Shown here piece by piece: positions 16,386 through 25,057 of a stretch of DNA of 48,765 nucleotides. Below the pieces are notes generated by a model. The model searched no databases. It was not told the origin of the DNA and saw only the letters and a list, made by a program, of their open reading frames with translations. Both the position numbers and the translations under genes were made by a program. Within the stretch, counting starts at the first letter, position 1. Each line of letters starts with the position of its first letter. Source of the stretch: Nocardia cyriacigeorgica NBRC 100375 (GTDB lineage Bacteria > Actinomycetota > Actinomycetes > Mycobacteriales > Mycobacteriaceae); NCBI RefSeq assembly GCF_000308555.1, contig NZ_BAFY01000324.1:1-48765 (forward strand), written 5' to 3'.

Positions 16386-18107
16386 ATGAGGGTCGCGCGC
16401 ATCCGTATCGGACGTTTCCGGGGTTATCGCCATGCAGCGCTCGTGGTGCCAGAGAACATGGTGCTTGCAGGTGAGCCGCAGGCGGGCCGCACTGACATCG
16501 TCGAGGCCCTGCGCCGGGTTCTCGACGCCCGCAGTACTCGGTCCCGCGTGAATCCTCTCGACGTCTACCGACCTGCTGACGGCGATGAAGAGTCCTTGAC
16601 GGAGGTAGAGGTGACTCTTCTCGACCTCGGGGAGGACCTCGAAACTCTTCTCAGCGAGAATCTGGAAACGTTCGACCGGGCAACCGGGGAGATCGCCACG
16701 CCAAGCAACGCGGGCGACGCGGTTCTGGGCGTACGTCTGTGCTATCGCGCACGATATGACCTCGATACGGACACCGGCGAGCACTGGGTCGATTACCCGG
16801 CGCGAAGTGATCCCGCTGCCGGTGTGTTCAAGAAGGCGAGCCGGATCGAGCGTGAGTCTCTGCCTGTCCAGTTCGTTGACAGTGCGCCGGCTCTCCAGCT
16901 GCGGGCAGAGGGAGTCCTGAGAGCACTCCTTGCTGATGCCGATCCTGGTGGCCTGGACAGCGCCCTCACCGATCTGGATTCGGCCGTCCATGCTGCAACC
17001 GGGTCGTTCTCTGAGACGGAGGTGGTCACTAGCGTTCTGGATAAGGTCATTGATTCCGGACCGCAGACTCTCTTCGGTATCGATGACTCCGCCGACATCA
17101 GTTTTCTGGCGGATGACGGTTCTATGGCTGCCCTCCTCAGAGCGCTTCAACCAGCGATCTCGATGGGTGCGGCCGGGGCCCTTCCCGTCCGTTCCCAGGG
17201 GTCGACTCTCGAGAGTGTGCTCTCGGCCGCTGAAGCCATCGCAGCCGCGCGAGATGCACAATCAGGCGTCGTCATCATCGGCGATGACTTCGGAGATCGC
17301 CTTGACGCATCGTCATCTGAACACATGGCGCGGCTCATCCACGTAACGGCAGGGCAAGCGATCCTCACAACGCGCCGTCCTGAGGTAGTACGAGCATTCG
17401 ATCCCGGTGAGCTGGTTCGGCTCACGGTCAGCCACGGCGAGAGACGACAGCACCAGCTCTCTGCAGTCACGGACAAGACGGGCCGAGTCAACCGGAGGCT
17501 CATCCTGGAGCAGCTTCTCGCAGCGCTGAGCGCGAGAACCGTTGTCCTCCTGGAGGGGCCGCTCGATGTCGAGGGGTACGGCGCGCTCGCGTCGCGGCTC
17601 TTCCGGAAGACGAACGAACCGCACCACAGCCTCCCCGCTAACGGCATCCGCCTGGTCGCCCCGCCAGGGTCAGACGGAGGAGTTACCCGGCTCCCAGCCA
17701 TTGCCGAGATCGCCCTTGAACTCGGATTCCACGTCCGAGCGATCGTCGACAATGACAAGCCAGGACACGAAGATCCAGCAGTCGGAGTCCTTGCAGGAAT
17801 GATCGAACAACTCGTCGTGCTTCCCACTCGCACCGCCGTGGAGGCCGCACTCATCCGCGGCGTACCCGGAGATCAGCTCCGAGAGACGGTCGAGACCCTG
17901 GAAGACTTCGGCATGCCCGCCCTGCCACCCGATCTCGGCGACGACGACATCGCGGACCACCTCATCGCGACGAAAGTGATCAAGAAACAGGGGCTAGGGG
18001 CAGCCTGGGCTCACGCACTGACACGACAGCCGCCGATCGCGCGGTCCGCGATCGAAGCAGTCTGCGGCGATACGCTCGGACGCATCGACATCCCTGATCT
18101 ACCATGA
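16386..18107 (+). CDS. OLD-family ATPase-TOPRIM nuclease, GajA-like
   Basis: A 573-residue protein with an N-terminal ABC/SMC-like ATPase and a C-terminal TOPRIM nuclease. The N-terminus (RVARIRIGRFRGYRHAALVV) is typical of OLD/RecF-like ATPases. The Walker A position reads GEPQAGRTD (29-37), with Arg where Lys is normal. GVVIIGDDFGDRLD fits Walker B. The TOPRIM part has VVLLEGPLDVEGYG (Glu390) and AIVDNDKPGHE (Asp455, Asp457), the metal-binding acidic residues. Length, order and the overlapping helicase gene match Gabija, a prophage and plasmid defence in which GajA (a class 2 OLD protein, about 580 residues) nicks DNA and GajB is a UvrD-like helicase. The altered Walker A raises the question of whether ATP is bound normally. 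Function is inferred from family and context. Confidence 0.82.
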   Translation: MRVARIRIGRFRGYRHAALVVPENMVLAGEPQAGRTDIVEALRRVLDARSTRSRVNPLDVYRPADGDEESLTEVEVTLLDLGEDLETLLSENLETFDRATGEIATPSNAGDAVLGVRLCYRARYDLDTDTGEHWVDYPARSDPAAGVFKKASRIERESLPVQFVDSAPALQLRAEGVLRALLADADPGGLDSALTDLDSAVHAATGSFSETEVVTSVLDKVIDSGPQTLFGIDDSADISFLADDGSMAALLRALQPAISMGAAGALPVRSQGSTLESVLSAAEAIAAARDAQSGVVIIGDDFGDRLDASSSEHMARLIHVTAGQAILTTRRPEVVRAFDPGELVRLTVSHGERRQHQLSAVTDKTGRVNRRLILEQLLAALSARTVVLLEGPLDVEGYGALASRLFRKTNEPHHSLPANGIRLVAPPGSDGGVTRLPAIAEIALELGFHVRAIVDNDKPGHEDPAVGVLAGMIEQLVVLPTRTAVEAALIRGVPGDQLRETVETLEDFGMPALPPDLGDDDIADHLIATKVIKKQGLGAAWAHALTRQPPIARSAIEAVCGDTLGRIDIPDLP

Positions 18108-19726
18108 CATTCGCCCCGCAGAACCCGGAGCAGCAGCGAGTCGTAGCGACGCAGGCCGAACTCACTGTCGTGCTCGGCGGAGCGGGTGTCGGAAAGACGA
18201 CCAGCGCGCTCGCCGCAGCTCACGCCCATCTTGAACGAGTAGCAGAAAGCGAACCCCACGATCGGGTCCTGTTCCTCTCGTTCTCTCGTTCCTCGGTGGC
18301 GCGCATAGCCTCCCGCGCAAACGAGATTCTCGGCCGCCGAGGCTCCCAGGTGGACATCATGACGTTCCACTCGCTCGCGTTCTCCGTGGTCCGGAGATTC
18401 GGGAATCTGGTCGGACACGGCGACGCCGTCCTCGTCAGCCCCGCTCGCGAGAAGCTCGGGCTGGCCCAGCACGAGATCGGATACAGCAGGCTCATCCCGC
18501 TCACACTCGAAATCGCTCAGGCCGCACCTGCTGTCGCAGAACACCTTCGCACCCGATGGGGCCTCGTAATCGTCGACGAATTTCAGGACACCGGCGATGC
18601 GCAGCAAGACCTCCTTCAGCTGATTGCCCGCGACAGCAGGCTGATACTGCTCGGCGACCCGAACCAGTGCATCTACACGTTCCTCGCCGAAGACGGCGTC
18701 AGAGTGGAGCGCATCGATGAAGCCTGCTCGGCCGCTGGGACAGAGAACACCATCCTGCTGCCAGAAACCTCCTTCCGAGACCCCTCCGGGATCATCCCGG
18801 CCGTCGCCAACGCCATCAGGGGACGCCTGTTCGACTCAGAGGCCATCGCGGCCGCCATCCAGGACGAAAGACTGGTCATCCAAGACGGAATACCACTCTC
18901 CGACGAGACCAGTCACGTCGCACGGGTCGTTAGCGAGTTAGCCGCGAAAGATATGGGCGTGGCAGTATTCACGCACCATAACGACATGCTCGCGGCTCTC
19001 TCGGATGCACTTGAAGCCGACGGGATCGAACATGAAGTTGCCGGTCTCAGTGACGCGCTCGCCGCCGCCCTCGACGCCCAGACTGCGATGGCGCGATTCC
19101 ACACCGGCGATGGCACCTGGGGAATTGTTCTCGAAGCGATAGCCGTGTTCCTGACGAGCGCGCAACGTGGGCAGAAGGCGCCCCCCATCGCGTACCAGGT
19201 GATGAACGGTTCAGGCCCCACGACCCTGCAAGCTCGCCTGAGCGCTCTTCGAGAGCGTCTCTCCGAGGCGGGGTCCATTCGGGAGGTAATCGAGGTAGCG
19301 GCGACGGCACACGACGCGCTCGGACTACCGCAGAAGTCGGGCGCCTGGCAGCAAGCAGCAACCCTGCTCTCGGTGATGTACGCGCGAGCGGCACGCACGA
19401 GCAGCGCCCGCGATGACCGTCAGATGGTTGCAGCGATCTGTGCGGAAGCTCGTGAGGCGAGTTACGCGGCGCTCACGGACTCGGCGCTGAGCCCGCGAGA
19501 GGTTCAACTAATGAACCTCTACCAGACGAAGGGACGCGAGGCCGACGCAACCGTCGTGGTGTTGCGGGAGGGAGACTTCATGGGCTACGAATCAGAACCG
19601 TTCCCCACAACAAGTCGGCTCCTCTACGTGGTCTTCTCCAGAGCCAGACACAAGATCGTCGTGCTGCTCGTGGGCAACAGGTTCCACGCCGCCGTAGCGC
19701 CTCTCGCGGCTCTGGCCGCGAACTGA
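18104..19726 (+). CDS. UvrD/PcrA-like helicase, GajB-like
   Basis: A 540-residue SF1A helicase that overlaps the OLD nuclease gene by ATGA. The motifs are a Q-like NPEQQRVV, Walker A GGAGVGKTT (25-33), motif Ia-type FLSFSRSSVARIASRA, Walker B VDEFQDT (158-163), motif III-like LILLGDPNQCIYTF, motif V LYQTKGREADATVVV and motif VI RLLYVVFSRARHKIVVLL. It is slightly longer than typical GajB (about 490) and shorter than housekeeping UvrD (about 720). In Gabija, GajB senses or processes DNA ends and stimulates GajA. It is the last gene of the element before the attachment site, a common place for cargo defence genes. Confidence 0.85.
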   Translation: MTFAPQNPEQQRVVATQAELTVVLGGAGVGKTTSALAAAHAHLERVAESEPHDRVLFLSFSRSSVARIASRANEILGRRGSQVDIMTFHSLAFSVVRRFGNLVGHGDAVLVSPAREKLGLAQHEIGYSRLIPLTLEIAQAAPAVAEHLRTRWGLVIVDEFQDTGDAQQDLLQLIARDSRLILLGDPNQCIYTFLAEDGVRVERIDEACSAAGTENTILLPETSFRDPSGIIPAVANAIRGRLFDSEAIAAAIQDERLVIQDGIPLSDETSHVARVVSELAAKDMGVAVFTHHNDMLAALSDALEADGIEHEVAGLSDALAAALDAQTAMARFHTGDGTWGIVLEAIAVFLTSAQRGQKAPPIAYQVMNGSGPTTLQARLSALRERLSEAGSIREVIEVAATAHDALGLPQKSGAWQQAATLLSVMYARAARTSSARDDRQMVAAICAEAREASYAALTDSALSPREVQLMNLYQTKGREADATVVVLREGDFMGYESEPFPTTSRLLYVVFSRARHKIVVLLVGNRFHAAVAPLAALAAN

Positions 19727-19739
19727 GCTTGCCTACGAG

Positions 19740-19800
19740 GGGGACCAGAAGGGGACCAGAATCATGCAATCCATGCATCCCGTGACGTGTTCTGCATGAT
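19740..19800. repeat. Short repeats beside the attachment site
   Basis: Two direct copies of GGGGACCAGAA lie at 19740-19750 and 19751-19761. They are followed by an inverted repeat ATCATGCA (19761-19768) and TGCATGAT (19793-19800). Tyrosine integrases bind short arm-type repeats near attachment sites, which these could be. Confidence 0.4.
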
Positions 19801-19851
19801 CTGACGCCCGGAATCACGCGGAATCCGGGCAGGCCGAAGCCGTTTGGACGC

Positions 19852-19896
19852 CTGGGGGTCAAGTGGTCGCAGGTTCAAATCCTGTCAGCCCGACCA
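19852..19896 (+). other. 3' half of tRNA-Pro(GGG), right attachment site (attR) of the element
   Basis: The sequence starts at the anticodon loop CTGGGGG and continues through TCAAG, a variable region, the T arm (GCAGG-TTCAAAT-CCTGT), the acceptor strand CAGCCCG and ACCA at 19893-19896. It therefore has every 3' part of a tRNA-Pro with anticodon GGG. The bases before 19852 (GACGC) cannot pair with TCAAG, so the 5' half is missing. This is what integration into a tRNA gene leaves at the far end of an element. The intact tRNA would lie left of the window. Confidence 0.85.
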
Positions 19897-19933
19897 GAAA
19901 ACCCCTTCCGACCTGGGTCGGAAGGGGTTTTCT
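19896..19933 (+). terminator. Strong hairpin after the tRNA fragment
   Basis: AGAAAACCCCTTCCGACC and its exact reverse complement are separated by two bases and followed by a T-rich stretch. This is a rho-independent terminator that probably belonged to the original tRNA gene. On the other strand it could also stop transcription from the DUF1254 operon. The 146 bp from here to 20079 hold nothing else recognised. Confidence 0.85.
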
Positions 19934-20079
19934 CGTTGTTGGGGCCGGTTCGCGGATTAGAGCGTTCTCACAGAAATCTCACGTTTCACCCCGCCGCCGC
20001 GCGCCCGCTCTTCAGGGGGGCTGCCCGGTCCCTGCGGGTTGGGAACCCGGTCGACGGAGTCGGTTCGTCTGCCCTCTGC

Positions 20080-21573
20080 TCAGAGCGCGGCGATGTCAGG
20101 CAGGGGCCAGCTACCGGTGTAGTAGTCGGCCGTGGGGGCGTACAGACGGAACAGCACCAGAAAACCGCGTCCGGGCACGGTCTTGATCCAATTCTGTTCG
20201 CTACTGCCGGGTGGCAGCTTCGGGCCGAAATGCACATCTGTCGTGCCGTCCGGGTGGATGGTCGGATTCTTCAACGAGGAGATCGACGGCCGCCGGGTGT
20301 CGGTGGTGACGAAATGGAAGTCCTCGGCGTCATAGGCCGAGGCAGACCAGTACGCCAGAATCGGGGCCTTGGGCGGTACCCGCAGCACGTACTGCTTCGA
20401 CCCGTCGAGGTAGGCGCCGGAGGAATCGCGGAAGCTGGTCAGATAGGCCGCACCGGAACCGATCGGTGGTGTGGCCCCCGGGTGGAGGAACTTCTGCATC
20501 GCGAATCCGAAACGAAACAGGGCGGCGCGCTCGTCTATCTCGGTCAGTGGACCGCGCTCCTGTGTGTGAGACTGCAAGCCGGTTGGACTTCTCCAGTGCG
20601 TCGCCGGGTAGGTGCTCGGGCGTTCCACGCGGGGATTGAATTCGAGGTTGGCGACCATCTTCCGGCCGGTGTCGGCGGCGCGAACCAGAATCGCTTTCGT
20701 GCGATCGTCCGGCTGGAATTCCCGTCCGGACTCGATGCCCAATGGCGCGAGCATGCCGAGCATGATCCGATCGCGCTCTTCGGGATGCTCCCGGGCGACC
20801 CATTTCGCCATGAGAGTGAAGTAGTCCAGACCGTGTGGAGTCAGCCCGTCGTAGTCATCGAAGTTCATCGGACGGAATCGGGGCGCGGGCGGGTTCGGTA
20901 CCTCGGCATAGGCGAACATGTTCGTCTTCTGCAGGCGCGCGGCGGCGTCGGCGACGTTCTCACCCCGGTTGCGCACCGCGCGCAGGAACAGCATTCCGGT
21001 GTTCGTCTTCGAACGACACACGAAGTATCCCGTATCGGGCAGTGGGGCAGTGTGGCCGGGCGGAACAACCAGATATCGGCCACCGCGTCCACCATCGGGA
21101 CCGGTACCACCGACGTCCTCGATCGGTCGCTGCCAGGCGTCGAGCAGCACCCCGTACTGGCCACCGCCAGGAATATCGACCACGAGTGGCCCGGTAGCGG
21201 AGAGGTCGAAGTAGGCAAAGGAATAGACGACGTCGTCATTGCCGGTCTGCAGCTTCTGGTTGACCTGTTGGAGCTCGTTGAAGATGAACAGCTCCAGAGG
21301 TGCGATACCCAGTCGCCGTGCGCCTTCTGCCATAGCGGCCAGCCCGACCAGCGGCTGCGCCCAGATGTAGCCCTGGACCGCCCGCTGATAGTCCAGCTCG
21401 TCGTACAGTTCGGCGGCGGTGTCGGCGCTCGGGTAATTGATGGATTCCAGTTCGAACGCCGAGTCGCCGGGTTCGTTCGAACCAGTCTGTGGTGCACTGG
21501 TTTTCACGCACGCGACAGCCGCGGTCGCGGTGCCTGCGGCAAGTGCGGTACTCAGCAATGTTCTGCGTTTCAT
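20080..21573 (-). CDS. Secreted DUF1254/DUF1214 protein (lipoprotein)
   Basis: A 497-residue exported protein. It starts MKRRTLLSTALAAGTATAAVACVKTS, a signal peptide ending in a lipobox-like VAC. The N-terminal half (AQPLVGLAAMAEGARR, TGNDDVVYSFAYFDLSATGPLVVDIP, YGVLLDAWQRPIEDVG) matches DUF1254. The C-terminal half (YVLRVPPKAPILAYWSASAYDAED, HPDGTTDVHFGPKLPPG, GRGFLVLFRLYAPTADYYTGSWPLPDI) matches DUF1214. Such proteins are secreted, common in mycolate actinomycetes, and of unknown biochemical role. The gene lies 9 bp after a second member of the same family. Both are downstream of a TetR gene and its likely operator, so the three form one unit. Confidence 0.85.
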   Translation of the reverse strand: MKRRTLLSTALAAGTATAAVACVKTSAPQTGSNEPGDSAFELESINYPSADTAAELYDELDYQRAVQGYIWAQPLVGLAAMAEGARRLGIAPLELFIFNELQQVNQKLQTGNDDVVYSFAYFDLSATGPLVVDIPGGGQYGVLLDAWQRPIEDVGGTGPDGGRGGRYLVVPPGHTAPLPDTGYFVCRSKTNTGMLFLRAVRNRGENVADAAARLQKTNMFAYAEVPNPPAPRFRPMNFDDYDGLTPHGLDYFTLMAKWVAREHPEERDRIMLGMLAPLGIESGREFQPDDRTKAILVRAADTGRKMVANLEFNPRVERPSTYPATHWRSPTGLQSHTQERGPLTEIDERAALFRFGFAMQKFLHPGATPPIGSGAAYLTSFRDSSGAYLDGSKQYVLRVPPKAPILAYWSASAYDAEDFHFVTTDTRRPSISSLKNPTIHPDGTTDVHFGPKLPPGSSEQNWIKTVPGRGFLVLFRLYAPTADYYTGSWPLPDIAAL

Positions 21574-21582
21574 CGATCGACC

Positions 21583-22857
21583 TCAATTGTTGGTGCGGAC
21601 GGGTTTCGGCATCGGGTAGGTGCCGTCGAGGAGAATTCTGGGAACTACCGGTAGAAGGTTCGCCATATCGAAGGTCAAGGTGTAGCGGTGGTCGCCATCG
21701 AGGGTCTGACCCTGGCTGTCGTCGAACTGGAAGGCGATCGTGTGCGATTCGTAGGGCACCGGGGTCCCCCAAGCCACGTCATCGGCGCCGGCTTTCGCCA
21801 CATAGTCCAGATCGTCGAAGAACAGGCTCGACTGTAGCCGCCAGCCGTTCATATCGATCTGGCTGTCGGCGAACGCCGTGCGCGCATTCTTCCTGGCCCG
21901 GTCGAATCCACGGTTCAACTGGTCTATCTGCGAATCGGAGAGCCCATTCGGATCGAACGTTTCGCCTGCACGCAGCCCGAGCGATTCCAGCCGTTGCAGG
22001 GTCTGCGTTTCCTTGACCGAGTCGGTGCGTTTGGTGATGCTCGGGTCGTTGATCGCCAGGCTCAGCAACTGGAGGTAATCGACCGCCGTCATCGACCTGC
22101 CGATATCTGCGATTTCCGACATACGGGGAAATGCCTCATAGTCGGCCTTGACCACCGGCTGCTGATCGAGGGGCGGAATCCGGCCGCCGTGCTCGGCCCA
22201 CACACTCAGCGGCACCGCACCCACGCCGGTCACGACCGAACGCGCGGCGGCGAGGTCTTCCTCGGTACGAGTGGTCACCTCGACGCGCGTGGCGAGCACG
22301 AACGAATCAGACGTCGCCCGGATGATATTCGTTCCCGCGAAGCCAGGCGGCAGCTCACCGCGCCACCGTGGGCCGACGACCAGATACCGCTGGTCGGCGT
22401 CGGCACCGAACTGCGAACCCGCCGTGAAGAACCAGTCGGCATTGTGGTCGCCGAGTTGGACGCTCCAATACCGGTCGTCGGGAACCCGCGGCGTCTGGAT
22501 CACGACCGGTTCCTCGGAGACATCGAAGAAGCCACCGCTGTACAGCGTCGATGCGTTCACGGTGGTGGCGAAGCGCATGCTCGCGTCGTAGAGCTGCACA
22601 TCCGGCTTCAATCGATTGATGCCGCGATAGGCGGGTTGGCCTTCCTGCTGGGTGAACACGTACCGGAGTTCATAGAACCCGGCAATATTCAGACCCCAGT
22701 AGAAGGCATCCTCGGACAGCTGCGCAATCGCTTCATCGGATAAGCCGGGGTCGATCGGACCGGACGATTCATTCTCGCTGTTGGCGCAGCCCGCCACCAT
22801 CAGTCCGAGCAGAGCCACAATGAAGAGGGCCAGCTTTCTCGTCAATACATTCGGCAT
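21583..22857 (-). CDS. DUF1254/DUF1214 lipoprotein
   Basis: A 424-residue lipoprotein with the signal peptide LALFIVALLGLMVAGC and Cys as the lipidation site. The DUF1254 part reads DAFYWGLNIAGFYELRYVFTQQ, TVNASTLYSGGFFDVSEEPVVIQTPRVPDDRYWSVQLGDHNADWF and YLVVGPRWRGELPPG. The C-terminal part (VPYESHTIAFQFDDSQGQTLDGDHRYTLTFDMANLLP) resembles DUF1214. It probably sits on the cell envelope. It is the first gene after the palindromic TetR site at 22880-22898 and is followed by a longer paralogue. The pair may form a complex, but that is inference. Confidence 0.83.
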   Translation of the reverse strand: MPNVLTRKLALFIVALLGLMVAGCANSENESSGPIDPGLSDEAIAQLSEDAFYWGLNIAGFYELRYVFTQQEGQPAYRGINRLKPDVQLYDASMRFATTVNASTLYSGGFFDVSEEPVVIQTPRVPDDRYWSVQLGDHNADWFFTAGSQFGADADQRYLVVGPRWRGELPPGFAGTNIIRATSDSFVLATRVEVTTRTEEDLAAARSVVTGVGAVPLSVWAEHGGRIPPLDQQPVVKADYEAFPRMSEIADIGRSMTAVDYLQLLSLAINDPSITKRTDSVKETQTLQRLESLGLRAGETFDPNGLSDSQIDQLNRGFDRARKNARTAFADSQIDMNGWRLQSSLFFDDLDYVAKAGADDVAWGTPVPYESHTIAFQFDDSQGQTLDGDHRYTLTFDMANLLPVVPRILLDGTYPMPKPVRTNN

Positions 22858-22879
22858 GTCATTCCTTGATCAATCAGGG

Positions 22880-22898
22880 TTAAGTCGCATCGACTTAA
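22880..22898. promoter_or_regulatory. TetR operator upstream of the DUF1254 pair
   Basis: TTAAGTCGCATCGACTTAA is a perfect 8-3-8 palindrome 23 bp before the start of the DUF1254 lipoprotein gene. A near copy lies at 25058-25074 and a half-site (TGACTTAA) near 23592, ahead of the TetR gene. The shared sequence points to the TetR encoded at 22941-23567. Confidence 0.75.
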
Positions 22899-22940
22899 AC
22901 TCTGGGCGCGAAGGAGGCACGTCCCTCCGCGCACCCCTTG

Positions 22941-23567
22941 TCAGCAGGGACTGGAGACGGCCGTCGCCACGCCGGATATCAGCGTCTCTACCGCGCGGCG
23001 CGCGCCACGAGAATCCGTCTCCCCCAGTTCGAGTCGCTCCTCCAGGTCGGCAAGCACCGAGGTGACGATGCGGTTCATTTGATGAAAGCGCTCCGTCCGC
23101 TCGGCCTCGGGCAACTCCGCCAGCAGGTCATCGAGCAAGCGGTAGACCCGGAACGCTCCACTGACGTGGTCGTCGCCGAAATCCTCGATCTGCCGCCGCA
23201 TCTCGGTGAGATGGCGATTGAGGAACCGCGCGTAGGCGTTGGCGCCACCGGATACCACGACAGCCTCGCCCAATGGCCGGATGAACGCATCGACCGAGCT
23301 GTGCACCGTATGCTCGGCACAGAGGTCGAGCAGCTCGTTGCGACGCATATTCAACGGCACCATGCGCAAGTCGTACAGTGCGCGCAGCAACGCGTGCTTG
23401 TTCTGGAAATGATATTGAACAGCCGAATTGTTGCGCTGCCCGGCGGCCGCCGAGATCTCGCGCATCGAGACGTGGGAAACCCCCCGCTCCGCGAAGAGTC
23501 GCTCGGCCGCCAACAGAATCCGCCGTTGCGCATCCGAGAATTCGACTCCCCGCGTAGCTCGCCACAT
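22941..23567 (-). CDS. TetR-family transcriptional regulator
   Basis: A 208-residue regulator. The N-terminal HTH reads RRILLAAERLFAERGVSHVSMREISAAAGQRNNSAVQYHFQNKHALLRALYDLR, an unusual NNSAVQYHF form found in a TetR subfamily of mycolate actinomycetes. The C-terminal ligand-binding domain has the usual helices. The gene is transcribed toward the DUF1254 pair, and the palindrome at 22880-22898 lies between them. It probably represses those genes, the lipoprotein gene at 25092 (site at 25058-25074) and perhaps itself (half-site at about 23592). The inducer cannot be read from the sequence. Confidence 0.88.
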   Translation of the reverse strand: MWRATRGVEFSDAQRRILLAAERLFAERGVSHVSMREISAAAGQRNNSAVQYHFQNKHALLRALYDLRMVPLNMRRNELLDLCAEHTVHSSVDAFIRPLGEAVVVSGGANAYARFLNRHLTEMRRQIEDFGDDHVSGAFRVYRLLDDLLAELPEAERTERFHQMNRIVTSVLADLEERLELGETDSRGARRAVETLISGVATAVSSPC

Positions 23568-23647
23568 GGCGACCCTTTCGCTAATGCACCCTGACTTAAC
23601 GTTGGAGGTTCAGCATAGCGCCGCAGGCGGCCTCGCGGCGCCGAAAC

Positions 23648-24397
23648 CTACTTCGGCTGCGGTGCGGGACGGAAGGGTTCGTTGATCGTGGTCTGGTATT
23701 GCACGAATGCCGCGATCGCGACCGGTGCGCCGACCATGATGGAGCCCGCCATCATGCCGATCGGCGACATCGCGCCCGCACCGATCAGACATCCGGCCAG
23801 CGGCCCCGCACCGAGCAGGGTCGCCAATGGACCGGTCAGTGCCGCACCGGCCGCTCCACCGAGCAGGCATCCGATCAGCCCCGATCCGACCGCGCCGACG
23901 ATGGCGCCGACCGCCGCACCGACAGTGATGGTCTGCGTCATCCGGTTCCAGGCCGCCTGCTCGCGTTCATAGGGCGACCGCCACGGCGCACTGTCCTGGA
24001 AGGGGAGCGCTACCGGCGCATATCGTGCCCGCGCGGGGTCGAGAATCGGCGTCAGCGACGCCGTGTTGCCCTCGATCGCCACGTCGACCGGAAAGGCGAT
24101 GTCGTCGATGTTCACTTCCAAGGGGACACCGGCCAGGATCCGTCCGTCGTTCGATCGGATCTGGAACTGACCGCTGTCGACGATGAGCTGCCCGGCGTCA
24201 ACGGTGATGACGGCGGCGGCGCCATTCTTATAGGCCTTGTAGTTGACGCCGGGAACGATGCCGACATCGAGCACCCCGGATTGCGTCGAACCCTCCGATT
24301 CGGCGGGCGCTCCAGGGGCGGCGCCGGCGGCGGGGCCGGCGAAGGCGAGCGCGGCGAGCGCCACGCCGGCGGCACCGGCCATTTTTCGGATATGCAC
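23648..24397 (-). CDS. Secreted glycine-zipper protein
   Basis: About 249 residues with a signal peptide (MAGAAGVALAALAFAGPAAGA), a mature N-terminal beta-rich domain (residues 40-140, with VNYKAYKNGAAAVITVDAGQLIVDSGQFQIRS) and a C-terminal part of closely packed Gly/Ala helices (GAAVGAIVGAVGSGLIGCLLGGAAGAALTGPLATLLGAGPLAG). Two Cys in the helical part may form a disulfide. GTG 24397 is used because GAGGAGAG precedes it at a good distance; the frame is open further upstream. Two related genes lie at 34713-36234 with the same layout. The glycine zippers suggest insertion in, or oligomerisation at, a membrane, possibly in the mycolate layer. No established function is known to me. Confidence 0.75.
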   Translation of the reverse strand: MHIRKMAGAAGVALAALAFAGPAAGAAPGAPAESEGSTQSGVLDVGIVPGVNYKAYKNGAAAVITVDAGQLIVDSGQFQIRSNDGRILAGVPLEVNIDDIAFPVDVAIEGNTASLTPILDPARARYAPVALPFQDSAPWRSPYEREQAAWNRMTQTITVGAAVGAIVGAVGSGLIGCLLGGAAGAALTGPLATLLGAGPLAGCLIGAGAMSPIGMMAGSIMVGAPVAIAAFVQYQTTINEPFRPAPQPK

Positions 24398-24488
24398 AGA
24401 TCTCTCCTCATCTCGTGAAACACCGCGTCGAGTGACGTGGTGTCGGGCCGTCGTGGTCGGCCGACGACCAACCTGCCGGTCGTTGGGG

Positions 24489-24755
24489 TCACAGCGGCTC
24501 GGCCTGCTGCTCCGGCCGAAAGTCGCAGCGGGTGCGGGTGTAGATGGTCGGCATGGATTCGTCGCAGTGCACACACGCCGATCCGGTGCTCGTATCGGCC
24601 CGGATGCGGCGCAACAGATTCGGCTCTCGCAGCAATGCCCGGCCCATCGCGACGAAGTCGAAACCCTCCGAGATCGCTTGCTGCATTGTCGTGCTCAGCG
24701 ATACCTCCGATGCGGTGACTGCGACTCTCATCCACGGCGGTATCGGCAATCTCTC
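24489..24755 (-). pseudogene. C-terminal remnant of an Old Yellow Enzyme-type oxidoreductase
   Basis: The frame encodes GFDFVAMGRALLREPNLLRRI followed by a CVHCDESMPTIYTRTRC segment, the end of NADH:flavin oxidoreductase (OYE-like) proteins, where GR binds the FMN phosphate. The remaining roughly 300 N-terminal residues are absent. The homology stops at the edge of the inverted-repeat element at 24756-24935, so the gene was probably cut by insertion of that element or a related deletion. Confidence 0.7.
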
Positions 24756-24935
24756 GGGTTAAAGCATGATGACTTAGATGTGACCCACGCCGCAAGCTCA
24801 TCCCGCTCAGCAGTCAGATTGCCCAGTACGCCGAGGTCGACGCATCTCATCAGCCACGGCGAAATGCCGTAGCCGACCACTGAGCGGGAAGTAGCTTGCG
24901 ATCCAGGTCACATCTAAGGCAGCATGCTTTAACCC
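24756..24935. mobile_element. 180-bp inverted-repeat element (MITE-like or IS remnant)
   Basis: The left arm 24756-24810 and the right arm 24880-24935 are inverted copies of about 55 bp. Both begin GGGTTAAAGCATG and share CTTAGATGTGACC, CGCAAGCT and CCCGCTCAG, with roughly nine differences. The 69-bp centre codes for nothing recognisable. The form is that of a small non-autonomous transposable element or the two ends of an IS whose middle was lost. No target-site duplication was seen. It abuts the truncated OYE gene and lies upstream of the lipoprotein gene at 25092. Confidence 0.65.
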
Positions 24936-25057
24936 CATACAGGCCGGGCTTTGCGATGCGAACCCGTTCCCAATCCACCACTGCGCCCGGTAAACGAGCT
25001 GAAAGTCCCACGCCCACTTCGTATCCGAAGAGCGAGAGCGAATGTGCACACAGATTC

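Noticed and set aside
19936..21654. A 572-codon open frame opposite the DUF1254 gene
   Set aside because: It spans a terminator and the whole antisense of a gene with clear domains, and has no motif of its own.
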